A stretch of DNA of 64,000 bases from Piscinibacter sp047600445 (GTDB taxonomy: Bacteria; Pseudomonadota; Gammaproteobacteria; Burkholderiales; Burkholderiaceae_C): positions 1,612,001-1,676,000 of the forward strand of contig NZ_JASGKT010000002.1 in NCBI RefSeq assembly GCF_047600445.1, given 5' to 3'. The translations under genes and the position numbers were made by a program. The notes beneath the pieces were generated by a model, which ran no database searches, was not told the origin of the DNA, and saw only the letters and a list, made by a program, of their open reading frames with translations. Shown piece by piece: positions 1 to 11,361 of this stretch (positions within the stretch are counted from its first letter, which is position 1; every line of letters begins with the position of its first letter).

Positions 1-1
1 C

Positions 2-1884
<1,883 letters not shown>

Positions 1885-1888
<4 letters not shown>

Positions 1889-3960
1889 GCGCCGAACTTC
1901 AGCCCGGCCGCCCCTGGCCGCTAGGCGCGCACTGGGACGGCCGCGGCGTCAACATCGCGGTGTTCTCGGCGCATGCGCAGCGCATCGAGTTCTGCGTCTT
2001 CGACGCCGCCGGCAGCCACGAGACGCACCGCTTCACGCTGCCGGCGCGCAGCCAAGAGGTCTGGCACGGCTACCTGCCCGGGGCGGGGCCTGGCCTGGTG
2101 TACGGGCTGCGCGCGCACGGGCCGTGGCAGCCCGGGCGCGGCCACCGCTTCAACCCGCACAAGCTGCTGCTCGACCCCTGTGCGCGCGAGATCGTCGGCC
2201 GCTTCGAGTGGCGCGACGAGCACTTCGGCGCCGCCGCGAACCACGGCCCGGACCCGCGCGACAACGCCGCGCACGCGCTCAAGGCGCGCGTGGTCGAACC
2301 GCTGCGCGACGTGCCGAGCGACGACGAGCGCCCGCACGTTCCGCCCGAGCGCACGGTGATGTACGAGCTGCACGTCAAGGGCTTCACGCGGCGCCACCCC
2401 GGCGTGGCGCCGGAACTGCGCGGCAGCTACGCCGGGCTGGCGTCCGACGCGGCGATCGCGCACCTGCGCGAGCTGGGCGTCACCACGCTGTGCCTGCTGC
2501 CGGTGCACCAGCACATCGACGAGCGCCGCCTCGTCGGCCTGGGCCTCGCGAACTACTGGGGCTACAACAGCATCGGCTTCTTCTGCCCCGACGCGGGCCT
2601 GGCCAGCGGCGCCGGCGGGCTGACGCCGCGCGAGGAGTTCCGCGCGATGGTGCGCCGGCTGCACGCGCACGGCTTCGAGGTGCTGCTCGACATGGTCTAC
2701 AACCACAGCGCCGAGTCCGACGAACACGGGCCGACGCTGAGCTTTCGCGGCCTGGACAACGCCAGCTACTACCGCCTGCCGCCCGAGTGCATGGCGGCCT
2801 ACGAGAACCACACCGGCTGCGGCAACACGCTCGACCTGCGCCAGCCGCGTGTGCTGCAGATGGTGCTCGACAGCCTGCGCTGCTGGGCCGGCGAGATGGG
2901 CGTCGACGGCTTCCGCTTCGACCTCGCGCCGGTGCTGGGCCGCGGCGACCACGGCTTCGACCGCCACGCGCCCTTCTTCACCGCGCTGGCGCAGGACCCG
3001 CTGCTGTCACGCCTGAAGATGGTCGCCGAGCCCTGGGACGTCGGCCCGGGCGGCTACCAGCTTGGCGCCTTCCCGGCCGGCTGGCTGGAATGGAACGACC
3101 GCTTCCGCGACACGATGCGCGCCTTCTGGGCGCAAGGCCGGGGCACGCGCGGCGAGTTCGTGCAGCGGCTCGCGGCCTCGTCGGACATCTTCCAGCCGCG
3201 CGGCCGCGCGCCGGCCGAATCGGTGAACTTCGTCGTCGCGCACGACGGCTTCACGCTCGCCGACCTGCTCAGCCACGATCAGCGCCACAACGAGGCGAAC
3301 GGCGAGCACAACCGCGACGGCCATGCGAACAACCACTCGGCCAACTTCGGCGTCGAGGGGCCCAGCGCCGACCCGGCGGTGCGCGCGCTGCGCGGCCGCG
3401 TCGGCCGTGCGCTGCTGGCCTCACTGCTGCTGTCGCAGGGCACGCCCCTGCTCTGTGCCGGCGACGAGATCGGCCGCAGCCAGGGCGGCAACAACAATGC
3501 CTACTGCCAGGACAACGCCCTCTCGTGGCTGGACTGGGCGCAGGCCGATGCCGAACTGCTCGCTTTCACGCGCCGGCTGCTGGCGCTGCGCCGCCAGGCG
3601 CTGCCCTTCGCCAACCGCTGGTACGACGGCCAGCCCGACGAACGCGGCGTGCGCGACGTGACCTGGCTGCGCGCCGACGGCGGCGAACTGCACGGCGACG
3701 ACTGGCGCCAGTCCGAGGGCCGCGCGTTCGGCTGCCTGATCGGCCGCCCCGGGGGCGGTGGCGCGCCGCTGCTGCTGCTCGTCAACGGCGAGGCCGCCGA
3801 CATCCCATTCATGCTGCCGCGCGGCGCCTGGCAGGCCGTGCTCGACAGCGCCCATCCGCGCGGCGAAGCGCACTGGCAGGGTGCGGGCGAAGCGCCCTAT
3901 CCGCTGCCGGCGCGCAGCGTCGCGCTGCTGGCCGGCGACGGCCACGCCATCGTTCCGTAG
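1885..3960 (+). CDS. glgX: Glycogen debranching enzyme GlgX (isoamylase type)
   Basis: Hydrolyses alpha-1,6 branch points of glycogen or limit dextrin. The product is 691 aa, about the family length. The chosen start is the GTG overlapping the glgB stop, because similarity to CBM48/isoamylase proteins begins at once (PLGAHWDGRGVNIAVFSAHA). GH13 residues by this numbering are Asp346 (GFRFDLAPVLG), Glu382 (VAEPWDVGPGGYQLG) and Asp454 (VAHDGFTLADLL). The aromatic YNHSAE stretch and the SQGTPLLCAGDEIGRSQGGNNNAYCQD signature are typical of GlgX/TreX enzymes. It lies between glgB and malQ, so branching, debranching and dextrin disproportionation are probably co-expressed. Confidence 0.96.
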
Positions 3961-3968
3961 GACATCCC

Positions 3969-5477
3969 ATGCGCCTGCCACGCGCCAGCGGCGTGCTGCT
4001 GCATCCCACCTCGCTGCCCGGCCCGCACGGCTCGGGCGACTTCGGCGCTGCGGCCTACCACTTCGTCGACTGGCTGGTCGCGGCCGGCCAGACGCTGTGG
4101 CAAATTCTGCCGCTGGGCGGCATAGGCCCGGGCAACTCGCCCTACATGAGCAGTTCGGCCTTCGCCGGCAACGTGCTGCTGATCGACCTGGAGGAACTGC
4201 ACCGGCGCGGCTGGCTGACGGCCGACGAGCTCGTGCCGCCGGCCGGCATCGCCGAGCAGCGGTTGAACTTCGCGGCGGTGGTGCCGTTCCGCATGGACCG
4301 CCTGGCGCGGGCCGCGCAGCGCTTCGCCGCGCAGGCGAATGCCCAGGAGCGCGCCGAACTGCATGCCTTCTGCGAACGCCATGCCGACTGGCTGCCCGAC
4401 CACGCGCTGTTCATGACCCTGGCCGAGCAGCGCCTGTCGCGCGACTGGTGCGACTGGGAAGCACCGCTGGCCGCGCGCAACCCGGTGGCGCTGGCCAGCG
4501 CGCGCCACGTCCATGCCGAGCGCGTCGCCTTCTGGACCTTCTGCCAGTGGTGCTTCTTCCGCCAGTGGCTGGCGCTGAAGGCCTACGCCAACGGCCGAGG
4601 CGTGCGCATCGTCGGCGACGCGCCGATCTTCATCGCCTACCAGAGCGCCGAGGTGTGGGCGCGGCCGGAGCTGTTCGAGCTGGACGCGAAAGGCCGGCCC
4701 GGCGTGGTGGCCGGCGTGCCGCCGGATGCCTTCAGCGCCACCGGCCAGCGCTGGGGCAACCCGCTGTACCGCTGGCCGGCCCATGCGCGCGAGGGTTATG
4801 CGTGGTGGGTGCGGCGCATCCGGCGCAGCTTCGAGCTGGCCGACATCGTGCGCATAGACCACTTCCGCGGCTTCGCCGGCTACTGGGAGATCCCGGCCGA
4901 TGCGCCCACGGCGGTCGAAGGCCGCTGGATGCCGGGGCCCGGCGAGGCGCTGTTCGAGGCGGTGGCGCGCGCGCTGGGGCCGCTGCCGGTGATCGCCGAA
5001 GACCTCGGCGTGATCACGCCCGACGTGGTGGCCCTGCGCAGGAAGTTCGGCTTCCCCGGCATGCGCATCCTGCAGTTCGCCTTCGAGGGCGGCAGCGGCA
5101 ACGCCTACCTGCCGCACAACCACGAGCCCGACAGCGTGGTCTACCCCGGCACGCACGACAACGACACCGCGCTGGGCTGGTGGCAGGCGCTCGACGAGGG
5201 CCGGCGCCGGCACGTGCGCGACTACCTCGGCAGCGACTGCCGCGAGATCCACTGGGCGCTGATCCGCGCCGCCTGCGCCAGCGTGGCCGACACCGCGGTG
5301 CACCCGATGCAGGACGTGCTGGGCCTGGGCGCCGAGCACCGCATGAACCTGCCCGGCCAGGGCGCGGGCCACTGGGCGTGGCGCTTCGCCTGGAGCCAGG
5401 TGCGGCCCGAGCACGCGCAGCGGCTGGCGCAACTGGCGCGGCTGTACCGCCGCGACGGCACGCCGCTGCAGTCGTAG
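3969..5477 (+). CDS. malQ: 4-alpha-glucanotransferase (amylomaltase)
   Basis: GH77 disproportionating enzyme that moves maltodextrin segments between glucans. The product is 502 aa, the short bacterial form without the N-terminal extension of E. coli MalQ. It begins directly with the conserved start of the barrel (RASGVLLHPTSLPGPHGSGDFG). Predicted catalytic residues are nucleophile Asp297 (VRIDHFRGFAGYWEIP), acid/base Glu344 (IAEDLGVIT) and stabiliser Asp397 (GTHDNDT). The ATG lies 8 nt after the glgX stop with AGGA just upstream, so it is the third gene of a glg operon. In this setting it probably recycles the short oligosaccharides released by GlgX. Confidence 0.96.
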   Translation: MRLPRASGVLLHPTSLPGPHGSGDFGAAAYHFVDWLVAAGQTLWQILPLGGIGPGNSPYMSSSAFAGNVLLIDLEELHRRGWLTADELVPPAGIAEQRLNFAAVVPFRMDRLARAAQRFAAQANAQERAELHAFCERHADWLPDHALFMTLAEQRLSRDWCDWEAPLAARNPVALASARHVHAERVAFWTFCQWCFFRQWLALKAYANGRGVRIVGDAPIFIAYQSAEVWARPELFELDAKGRPGVVAGVPPDAFSATGQRWGNPLYRWPAHAREGYAWWVRRIRRSFELADIVRIDHFRGFAGYWEIPADAPTAVEGRWMPGPGEALFEAVARALGPLPVIAEDLGVITPDVVALRRKFGFPGMRILQFAFEGGSGNAYLPHNHEPDSVVYPGTHDNDTALGWWQALDEGRRRHVRDYLGSDCREIHWALIRAACASVADTAVHPMQDVLGLGAEHRMNLPGQGAGHWAWRFAWSQVRPEHAQRLAQLARLYRRDGTPLQS

Positions 5478-5489
5478 GCCGGTGCCATG

Positions 5490-5516
5490 AAAAACGGGGC
5501 GCCGAAGCGCCCCGTT
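5490..5516 (-). terminator. Rho-independent terminator between malQ and the LivK-type gene
   Basis: A perfect 10-bp stem (5493-5502 pairing with 5507-5516) closes on a CGAA tetraloop. Read on the minus strand the stem is followed by five T residues, so it fits a terminator for the minus-strand binding-protein gene. Sitting between convergent genes, it may also end the glg operon from the other side, where the T-run is weak. Confidence 0.8.
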
Positions 5517-5540
5517 CATGCGGTCACGAAACCGCCGTGC

Positions 5541-6680
5541 TCAGCGCACCACGGCCATCTGCTCGCGCTTGCCGCCCTTGTAGGTGTACAGGGTCAGCGC
5601 GCCGTTCTTGATGTCGCCCTTCTCGTCGAAGGCGATGTTGCCGGTCACGCCCTTGTGCTCGATCTTGGCCAGCACCGGCAGGTACTTGGCCGGGTCGGCC
5701 GAGCCGGCCTTGACCATCGCGTCGGCCATCGTCATCGTGGCGTCGTAGACGTAGGGCGCGTAGATCTGCACGTCGGCGTTGAACTTCTTCTTGAAGTCGG
5801 CCTTGAACTTGTCGAGCGCCGGCTTGCCGGCATCGTCGACACCGCCGGCCTCGGCGCAGATCACCTGGCTGTCGGCCATCGCACCGGCGGCCAGCTTGGG
5901 CAGTTCGCCCGAGCAGATGCCGTCGCCGCCGAGGAACTTGGCGTTGATGCCGAGCTGCTTCATCTGGCGGATCATCGGGCCGGCCACGGCGTCCATGCCG
6001 CCGTAGAAGACCACGTCGGGGTTCTTGGCCTTGATGGCGGTCAGGATGGCGGTGAAGTCGGTCGCCTTGTCGTTGGTGAACTGCTGTTCGGCGATGGCGC
6101 CGCCCGAGGCCTTGACGGCCTTGGAGAATTCCTCGGCCACGCCCTGGCCGTAGGCGGTGCGGTCGTCGATCACGGCGATCGACTTGCCCTTCAGCGTGTT
6201 GACGGCGTAACGGCCCAGCGTGCCACCCAGGTGGGTGTCGTCGGCCACGACGCGGAAGGCGGTCTTGTAGCCGTTGCGGGTGTACTTCGGGTTGGTCGCC
6301 GACGGCGAGATCTGCGGGATGCCGGCGTCGCTGTAGATCTTGGAGGCCGGGATGGTGGTACCGGAGTTCAGGTGGCCGATCACGCCGTTGACCTTGGAGT
6401 CGACCAGCTTCTGCGCCACGGCGGTGCCCTGCTTCGGGTCGCCGGCGTCGTCTTCGGCCAGCAGCTCGAACTTGGCCTTCTTGCCGCCGATCGTCACGCC
6501 CTTGGCGTTCAGTTCGTCGATGGCCATGCGCGCGCCCATCTCGTTGTCCTTGCCGAGGTGGGCGATGCCACCGCTGGTGGGGCCGACGTGACCGATCTTG
6601 ACGACCACTTCCTGAGCCGACGCGGCGCCTGCGATGAGCAGGGCGGCCGCAGACACCACGGCATTGAATTTGACTTGCAT
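5541..6680 (-). CDS. Branched-chain amino acid ABC transporter substrate-binding protein (LivK/LivJ type)
   Basis: Periplasmic type-I solute-binding protein of the Leu/Ile/Val family, 379 aa. It has a clean signal peptide (residues 1-22, cleavage ASA/QE), followed by the start typical of the family (VVKIGHVGPTSGGIAHLGKDNEMGARMAIDELNAKG). Family stretches around ATNPKYT, IDDRTAYGQGVAEEF and GDGICSGELPKL are present. The start at 6680 has GGAGGT about 9 nt upstream. A longer frame to 6740 would put residues before the signal peptide and is rejected. No permease or ATPase genes lie beside it, so its partners must be elsewhere. The ligand could be a branched-chain or related amino acid and is not resolved by sequence. 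Confidence 0.92.
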   Translation of the reverse strand: MQVKFNAVVSAAALLIAGAASAQEVVVKIGHVGPTSGGIAHLGKDNEMGARMAIDELNAKGVTIGGKKAKFELLAEDDAGDPKQGTAVAQKLVDSKVNGVIGHLNSGTTIPASKIYSDAGIPQISPSATNPKYTRNGYKTAFRVVADDTHLGGTLGRYAVNTLKGKSIAVIDDRTAYGQGVAEEFSKAVKASGGAIAEQQFTNDKATDFTAILTAIKAKNPDVVFYGGMDAVAGPMIRQMKQLGINAKFLGGDGICSGELPKLAAGAMADSQVICAEAGGVDDAGKPALDKFKADFKKKFNADVQIYAPYVYDATMTMADAMVKAGSADPAKYLPVLAKIEHKGVTGNIAFDEKGDIKNGALTLYTYKGGKREQMAVVR

Positions 6681-6836
6681 GTAGAGACCTCCGGGTTGGG
6701 GAATGTTGAGAGCGTTCGGAAGAGAGAGGGTATTTCTCAACGGCCGAGACGATACTCCAAAAGAAACGCCGTCTGTAGCGCTTCGCCTCAGGGGAAACCT
6801 TCGATTCGCCCCCGGGGCCTGCCCTCAACGCACGGC

Positions 6837-7208
6837 TCAGCGTGTGCGATGACGGGCGATTTCCGAAGCGACGGCGCGCGCCACGACATCACGCAAGGTC
6901 GATGCCAGCTCGGTGCGCGCCTCGCGCATCAGCGCATCGGTGGCGCGCGTCAGCGCCGGGGCCAGCGCCTCGCGCAGCTTGACCTCCAGCATCAGCTCGA
7001 TCTGGCGCTGCAGGTCGGCCAGCACGCGCTGCACCAGTTCGTCCTCGTCGAGCGCCTGCGGCACCGCGGCGGGCGGCGCGGGGGCGTGCAGCGGCGTGGG
7101 CTGGGTGGGCGCGAAGGCGCTGGCCGGCACCGGCGTGGCGGCGTCCGGCAGGCTCACCACCTCGGTCAGCGTGGGCACGCGCGCCGGCGGCGGGGGGCGC
7201 AGGGTCAT
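6837..7208 (-). CDS. Hypothetical protein downstream of holC
   Basis: Small 123-aa protein I cannot assign with confidence. Residues 1-50 are rich in proline and alanine and probably disordered. Residues about 52-120 form a long charged amphipathic helix (LVQRVLADLQRQIELMLEVK, then REARTELASTLRDVVARAV). Its ATG overlaps the holC stop (ATGA), so translation is probably coupled to the Pol III chi subunit. Small proteins follow holC in other Burkholderiales (from memory, possibly the DUF2486 type); whether this one belongs there is not settled. No membrane segment or catalytic motif is visible. Confidence 0.75.
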   Translation of the reverse strand: MTLRPPPPARVPTLTEVVSLPDAATPVPASAFAPTQPTPLHAPAPPAAVPQALDEDELVQRVLADLQRQIELMLEVKLREALAPALTRATDALMREARTELASTLRDVVARAVASEIARHRTR

Positions 7209-7636
7209 GCCTCGACCTCGTGCTTGTCGATGGCGTAGCCGCGCGCCGCGTAGTGCTTCCAGCGCGCGCGCGCGGCGGCGCGGTCGGCCTCGTCGGTGGA
7301 GACGATCTCGATCAGCCGCTCGAAACTCTCGAAGCCGGCCGGCGGCTGCGCACCCAGATTGAGCAGCACGTCGTGGTGCGGCGCACCGACGGGCGTCGGC
7401 ATCAGGCACACCGGCGTGTCGCGCAGCCGCTCGGGCAGCGCCTGGCCGTCGCGCAGCAGAACGTGCGGGATGAACTCGGTGGGCTCGAAGCTCCACAGCG
7501 CGCGGTCCAGCTCGGCGAGCTGGCGCGCCTCGCCGGTGACGGCGATGCGCGCGTTCTGGCGCGTCGCCTTGCGCAGCAGCCGGCAGGCGTAGACCAGCCG
7601 CTGCGGCACGTTGAAGTGGAAGCTGACGCGCGTCAT
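7205..7636 (-). CDS. holC: DNA polymerase III chi subunit
   Basis: The chi subunit links the clamp loader (through psi) to single-stranded DNA-binding protein. The product is 143 aa, the usual length, with recognisable family stretches: VSFHFNVPQRLVYACRLLRKA at the N terminus, LWSFEPTEFIPHVLLRD in the middle and GFESFERLIEIVS near the end. It starts 23 nt after the pepA stop on the same strand, a common betaproteobacterial order, and its own stop overlaps the next small gene. No strong Shine-Dalgarno is seen before the ATG, consistent with coupled translation from pepA. Confidence 0.95.
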   Translation of the reverse strand: MTRVSFHFNVPQRLVYACRLLRKATRQNARIAVTGEARQLAELDRALWSFEPTEFIPHVLLRDGQALPERLRDTPVCLMPTPVGAPHHDVLLNLGAQPPAGFESFERLIEIVSTDEADRAAARARWKHYAARGYAIDKHEVEA

Positions 7637-7659
7637 CGTGGTCCGGCCCGCGCGCGGAT

Positions 7660-9120
7660 TCAACCCGCCTGCGAGAGCACGAAATGCGTCAGCAGCGCCA
7701 CCGGCCGCCCGGTGGCGCCCTTGGCGGCGCCCGACTTCCAGGCGGTGCCGGCGATGTCCAGGTGCGCCCAGCGGTAGCGGCCGGTGAAGCGGCGCAGGAA
7801 CATCGCCGCGGTGATCGCGCCGCCGGCGCGCCCGCCGACGTTGCCCATGTCGGCGAAGTTGCTCTTCAGGGCCTCGTCGTACTCCTCGTCGAGCGGCATG
7901 CGCCAGCACGGGTCCAGCGCCTCGGCGCCGGCGGCCAGCAGCGCGGTGGCGAGGCGGTCGTCGGCGCTGAACAGGCCCGTGTGGTGGTGGCCCAGCGCGA
8001 TCACGCAGGCGCCGGTGAGCGTGGCCACGTCGACCACGCAGGCCGGCTTGAAGCGCTCGGCGTAGGTCAGCGCGTCGCACAGCACCAGCCGGCCCTCGGC
8101 GTCGGTGTTGAGGATCTCGATGGTCTGCCCCGACAGGCTGGTGACCACGTCGCCCGGCTTGACGGCGCGTCCGCCCGGCATGTTCTCGGTGGTCGGCACC
8201 AGCACGACGAGGTTCAGGCGCGGCTTCAGCTCGGCCACGGCGCGCAGCGTGCCCAGCACGCTGGCGGCGCCGCCCATGTCGAACTTCATCTCGTCCATCT
8301 CGGCGGCCGGCTTGATCGAGATGCCGCCGGTGTCGAAGGTGATGCCCTTGCCCACCAGCACCACCGGCGGCTGCGACTTCGGCGCGCCCTGGTACTGCGC
8401 GACGATGAAGCGCGGCGGCTGCGCCGAGCCCTGGGCGACGGCGAGGAAGGCGCCCATGCCGAGTTTCTCGATCGCCTTGCGGTCCAGCACCTCGACCTTC
8501 AGGCCGAAGGCCTTGCCGAGCTTCTTCGCCTGATCGCCCAGGTCGCTGGGCGTGCAGTGGTTGCCCGGGCGGTTGCCGAGTTCGCGCGCCAGCGTCACGC
8601 CGGCGGCGACCGCCTGGCCGCGCGCCAGGCCCTGCGCCACCGCCTTGGCCGCGCCCTTGCCCGCCAGCAGCGTGACCCGAGACAGAGCGCCGGCGGCCGG
8701 CGCGCTCGGCTTGGTGTGGCGGTAGACGTAGGTGGCGTCGTTCACCGCCGCGACCAGCGCCTCGGCCTGCGCGGCGCTGGCCTCGCCGGCGCCGGCGAGC
8801 GCCACCGCGACGTGCCGGCTGCCGCCGCCCTTGAGCGCCGCGAGGCCGGCGGCGAAGGCCGCCTTCACCGCCTGCGGCGTCGCCGTGCCGCAGGCGGCCA
8901 GCACCAGGCGCGGCGCCTTCAGGCCGCTCGGGCGGTGCAGGTAGACGGTCTTGCCGCGCTTCAGTTCGAACTCGCCGTGCGCGAGCGCGTCGTCGAGCGC
9001 GCGCTTGACGGCCGCATCGCGCACCGCGTCGGCCTGGTCGCCGGCGACCACCAGCAGCAGCGCGTCGCAGGCCACCGTGGCCAGCGCGTCGGGGGAAACG
9101 CCTTGATGACGAAAGTCCAT
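7660..9120 (-). CDS. pepA: Leucyl aminopeptidase (M17 family)
   Basis: Cytosolic two-metal aminopeptidase that removes N-terminal residues, 486 aa. The M17 metal ligands are all present: Lys258, Asp263, Asp281, Asp340 and Glu342, with catalytic Lys270 and Arg344 in the NTDAEGRL signature. In some bacteria PepA also binds DNA; nothing here tests that. The start at 9120 gives a typical N terminus. The frame is open further upstream, but that would run into the divergent lptF gene. pepA and lptF start codons are only about 28 nt apart, so each promoter must overlap the other gene or the short gap. Confidence 0.97.
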   Translation of the reverse strand: MDFRHQGVSPDALATVACDALLLVVAGDQADAVRDAAVKRALDDALAHGEFELKRGKTVYLHRPSGLKAPRLVLAACGTATPQAVKAAFAAGLAALKGGGSRHVAVALAGAGEASAAQAEALVAAVNDATYVYRHTKPSAPAAGALSRVTLLAGKGAAKAVAQGLARGQAVAAGVTLARELGNRPGNHCTPSDLGDQAKKLGKAFGLKVEVLDRKAIEKLGMGAFLAVAQGSAQPPRFIVAQYQGAPKSQPPVVLVGKGITFDTGGISIKPAAEMDEMKFDMGGAASVLGTLRAVAELKPRLNLVVLVPTTENMPGGRAVKPGDVVTSLSGQTIEILNTDAEGRLVLCDALTYAERFKPACVVDVATLTGACVIALGHHHTGLFSADDRLATALLAAGAEALDPCWRMPLDEEYDEALKSNFADMGNVGGRAGGAITAAMFLRRFTGRYRWAHLDIAGTAWKSGAAKGATGRPVALLTHFVLSQAG

Positions 9121-9148
9121 AATCGTCGACTGTTCCAAGATGCGCACG

Positions 9149-10258
9149 ATGTTATTCGATTCCACCCTGCGGGCCGACCTGGCGCGCAGCTTCGGGGCCA
9201 CCCTGGTGGTCATCCTGACCATCGTGCTGACGATGTTCCTGATCCGCACGCTCGGCCAGGCCGCGGTCGGCCGCGTGTCGCCGCAGGACGTGGTGCTGCT
9301 GCTGGGCTACACCGCGCTGGGCCACCTGCCGACCATGCTGGCGCTGTCGCTGTTCGTCTCGGTGGTGGCCACGCTCGGGCGCATGTACCGCGACAGCGAG
9401 ATGACGATCTGGTTCGCCAGCGGCGTCGGCCTGGCGCGCTTCGTGCGCCCGGTGCTGCGCACGAGCTGGCCGGTGCTGCTGGTGATCGCCGCGCTGGCGC
9501 TGTTCGTCTGGCCCTGGGTCAACCAGCGCGCCAACGACCTGAAGGAGCGCTTCGAGCGCCGCTCCGACATCTCGCGCGTCGCGCCCGGCCAGTTCCAGAG
9601 CTCCAGCGACGGCAAGCGCGTGTTCTTCATCGACCGCGACTCGGAGGACGGCCGCACCGGCCGCAACGTCTTCATCCTGTCGACCACGCCGCAGGCCGAG
9701 TCGGTGACCTCGGCGAAGACCGGCCGCATCGAGGTCGAGGGCGACGACCGCTTCCTCGTCCTCGACCGCGGCCAGCGCAACGAGGAGAACCGCGCCAGCG
9801 GCGAGAAGACGCTGTCGCGCTTCGAGAGCTACCGCATCCTGGTGGGCGACCGCGCGCTGGCGCGTGTCACCGGGGCACCGCCGCGCGCCACGCGCAGCAT
9901 CGAGCTGCTGCGCAAGCCCACGCCGCGCAACCTCGGCGAGTTCACCTGGCGCATGGGGCTGCTGCTCGGCGCCGGCAACCTGCTGCTGCTGGCGATCCCG
10001 CTGTCGGCCGCCAACCCGCGCCGCGCCAGCAACTGGAACCTGCTGTTCGCGCTGCTGACCTTCGTCGTCTACTACAACGCGATCAATCTCTCGCAGGCCT
10101 GGGTGGCCGGCGGCCGGATGGGCGTCGGCACGGCGCTGGCGCTGTTCCACGGCGGCGCCTTCGCGCTGGCGCTGGCGCTGCTGTGGTGGCGCGAGCAGGG
10201 CAACCGGGGGCTCGGCCTCACGCGGCGGCGCGCCGCCGCGCCCGCGGCGGCGGCATGA
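9149..10258 (+). CDS. lptF: LPS export ABC transporter permease LptF
   Basis: Inner-membrane subunit of the LptB2FG complex that extracts lipopolysaccharide from the inner membrane. YjgP/YjgQ architecture: membrane segments near the N terminus (FGATLVVILTIVLTMFLIRT), a periplasmic beta-jellyroll region (about residues 130-260) and C-terminal membrane segments. I chose ATG 9149 because homologues I know begin M-L-F-x-S; an in-frame ATG at 9140 adds only MRT and neither has a clear Shine-Dalgarno. It overlaps lptG by 4 nt (ATGA) and is divergent from pepA, the usual arrangement. Confidence 0.95.
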   Translation: MLFDSTLRADLARSFGATLVVILTIVLTMFLIRTLGQAAVGRVSPQDVVLLLGYTALGHLPTMLALSLFVSVVATLGRMYRDSEMTIWFASGVGLARFVRPVLRTSWPVLLVIAALALFVWPWVNQRANDLKERFERRSDISRVAPGQFQSSSDGKRVFFIDRDSEDGRTGRNVFILSTTPQAESVTSAKTGRIEVEGDDRFLVLDRGQRNEENRASGEKTLSRFESYRILVGDRALARVTGAPPRATRSIELLRKPTPRNLGEFTWRMGLLLGAGNLLLLAIPLSAANPRRASNWNLLFALLTFVVYYNAINLSQAWVAGGRMGVGTALALFHGGAFALALALLWWREQGNRGLGLTRRRAAAPAAAA

Positions 10259-11361
10259 AGACCGTCCGCCGCCTCTTCTACCGCGACATCGTCTCGTCGG
10301 TGGGTTTCGTCGCGATCGCCTTCCTGTCGCTGTTCTTCTTCATCGACTTCGTCGAGGAGCTGGCCGACGTCGCCAAGGGCTACACCGTGCTGCACGCGGT
10401 GGCCTACTCGCTGCTGCAGGCGCCCGGGCACCTGTACGAGCTGATGCCCATCGCGGTGCTGATCGGCACGATCTACGCGCTGGCGCGGCTGGCGCAGTCG
10501 TCCGAATACACCATCCTGCGCACCGGCGGGCTCGGGCCGGCGCGCGCGCTGTCGCTGCTGGCGCAGCTCGGGCTGATGTTCGCGGTGCTGACCTACGTCA
10601 CCGGCGACTGGGTGGCGCCCTACAGCGAACGCCAGGCCACCGAGCTGGTGGCGCGCGCCAAGGGCAAGGTGCGTGTCGGCGCCGCCGGCGCCTGGCTGAA
10701 GGACAGGCGCGCCGCGCCGGACGGCGAGCACAGCTTCTCGGTCAACGTCGGCTTCGCCGGGCATGACGGCGTGCTGCACGACATCCGCATCTTCGAGTTC
10801 GACGCCGACGGCCGGCTGGTGCGGCGCATCGGCGCGGCCAGCGCCACCATCGCCGACCGCGCCTGGCAGCTCGCCGAGGTGCGCGTGACGCACTGGTCCG
10901 CCGACGCCGACGCCGCGCGCAGCGCGGCCTCCGACGAGCAGCTCGCCACGCTGGCCTGGCCGAGCGCGCTGTCGGCCGGCGTGGTGGCCGCCGCGGTGCT
11001 GCCGCTGTCGACCATGTCGACGATCGAGCTGTTCCGCTACATCGGCCACCTGGCCGACAACGAGCAGGCGGCGCAGCGCTACGAGATCCAGTTCTGGAAG
11101 CGCGCGCTGTATCCCTTCGCCTGCCTGGTGATGATGGCGCTGGCGCTGCCCTTCGCCTACATGCACGCGCGCGCCGGCAGTGTCAGCTTCAAGGTGTTCG
11201 CCGGCATCATGCTGGGCATCGGCTTCGTGCTGCTCAACAACATGGCCGGCCACCTCGGCCTGCTGCACGACTGGACGCCGTGGATCACCGCCGCCACGCC
11301 CAGCGCGCTGTTCCTGATGGTGTCGCTGGCGGCCTTCAGCTGGCTGGTGCGCTACCGATGA
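10255..11361 (+). CDS. lptG: LPS export ABC transporter permease LptG
   Basis: Partner permease of LptF, 368 aa. It begins with a cytoplasmic segment and a first membrane helix (SVGFVAIAFLSLFFFIDF) and carries the conserved LQAPGHLYELMPIAVLIGTIYAL stretch of the YjgQ family. A periplasmic domain covers about residues 120-240, and three C-terminal membrane helices end in LFLMVSLAAFSWLVRYR. The start overlaps the lptF stop (ATGA) and the stop overlaps the following chelatase gene the same way, giving a tightly coupled three-gene unit. Confidence 0.95.
   Translation: MKTVRRLFYRDIVSSVGFVAIAFLSLFFFIDFVEELADVAKGYTVLHAVAYSLLQAPGHLYELMPIAVLIGTIYALARLAQSSEYTILRTGGLGPARALSLLAQLGLMFAVLTYVTGDWVAPYSERQATELVARAKGKVRVGAAGAWLKDRRAAPDGEHSFSVNVGFAGHDGVLHDIRIFEFDADGRLVRRIGAASATIADRAWQLAEVRVTHWSADADAARSAASDEQLATLAWPSALSAGVVAAAVLPLSTMSTIELFRYIGHLADNEQAAQRYEIQFWKRALYPFACLVMMALALPFAYMHARAGSVSFKVFAGIMLGIGFVLLNNMAGHLGLLHDWTPWITAATPSALFLMVSLAAFSWLVRYR

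Noticed and set aside
3897..5519. A 540-codon minus-strand open frame opposite malQ
   Set aside because: Antisense artefact of high G+C content; malQ is complete with all catalytic residues and the antisense product is low-complexity.
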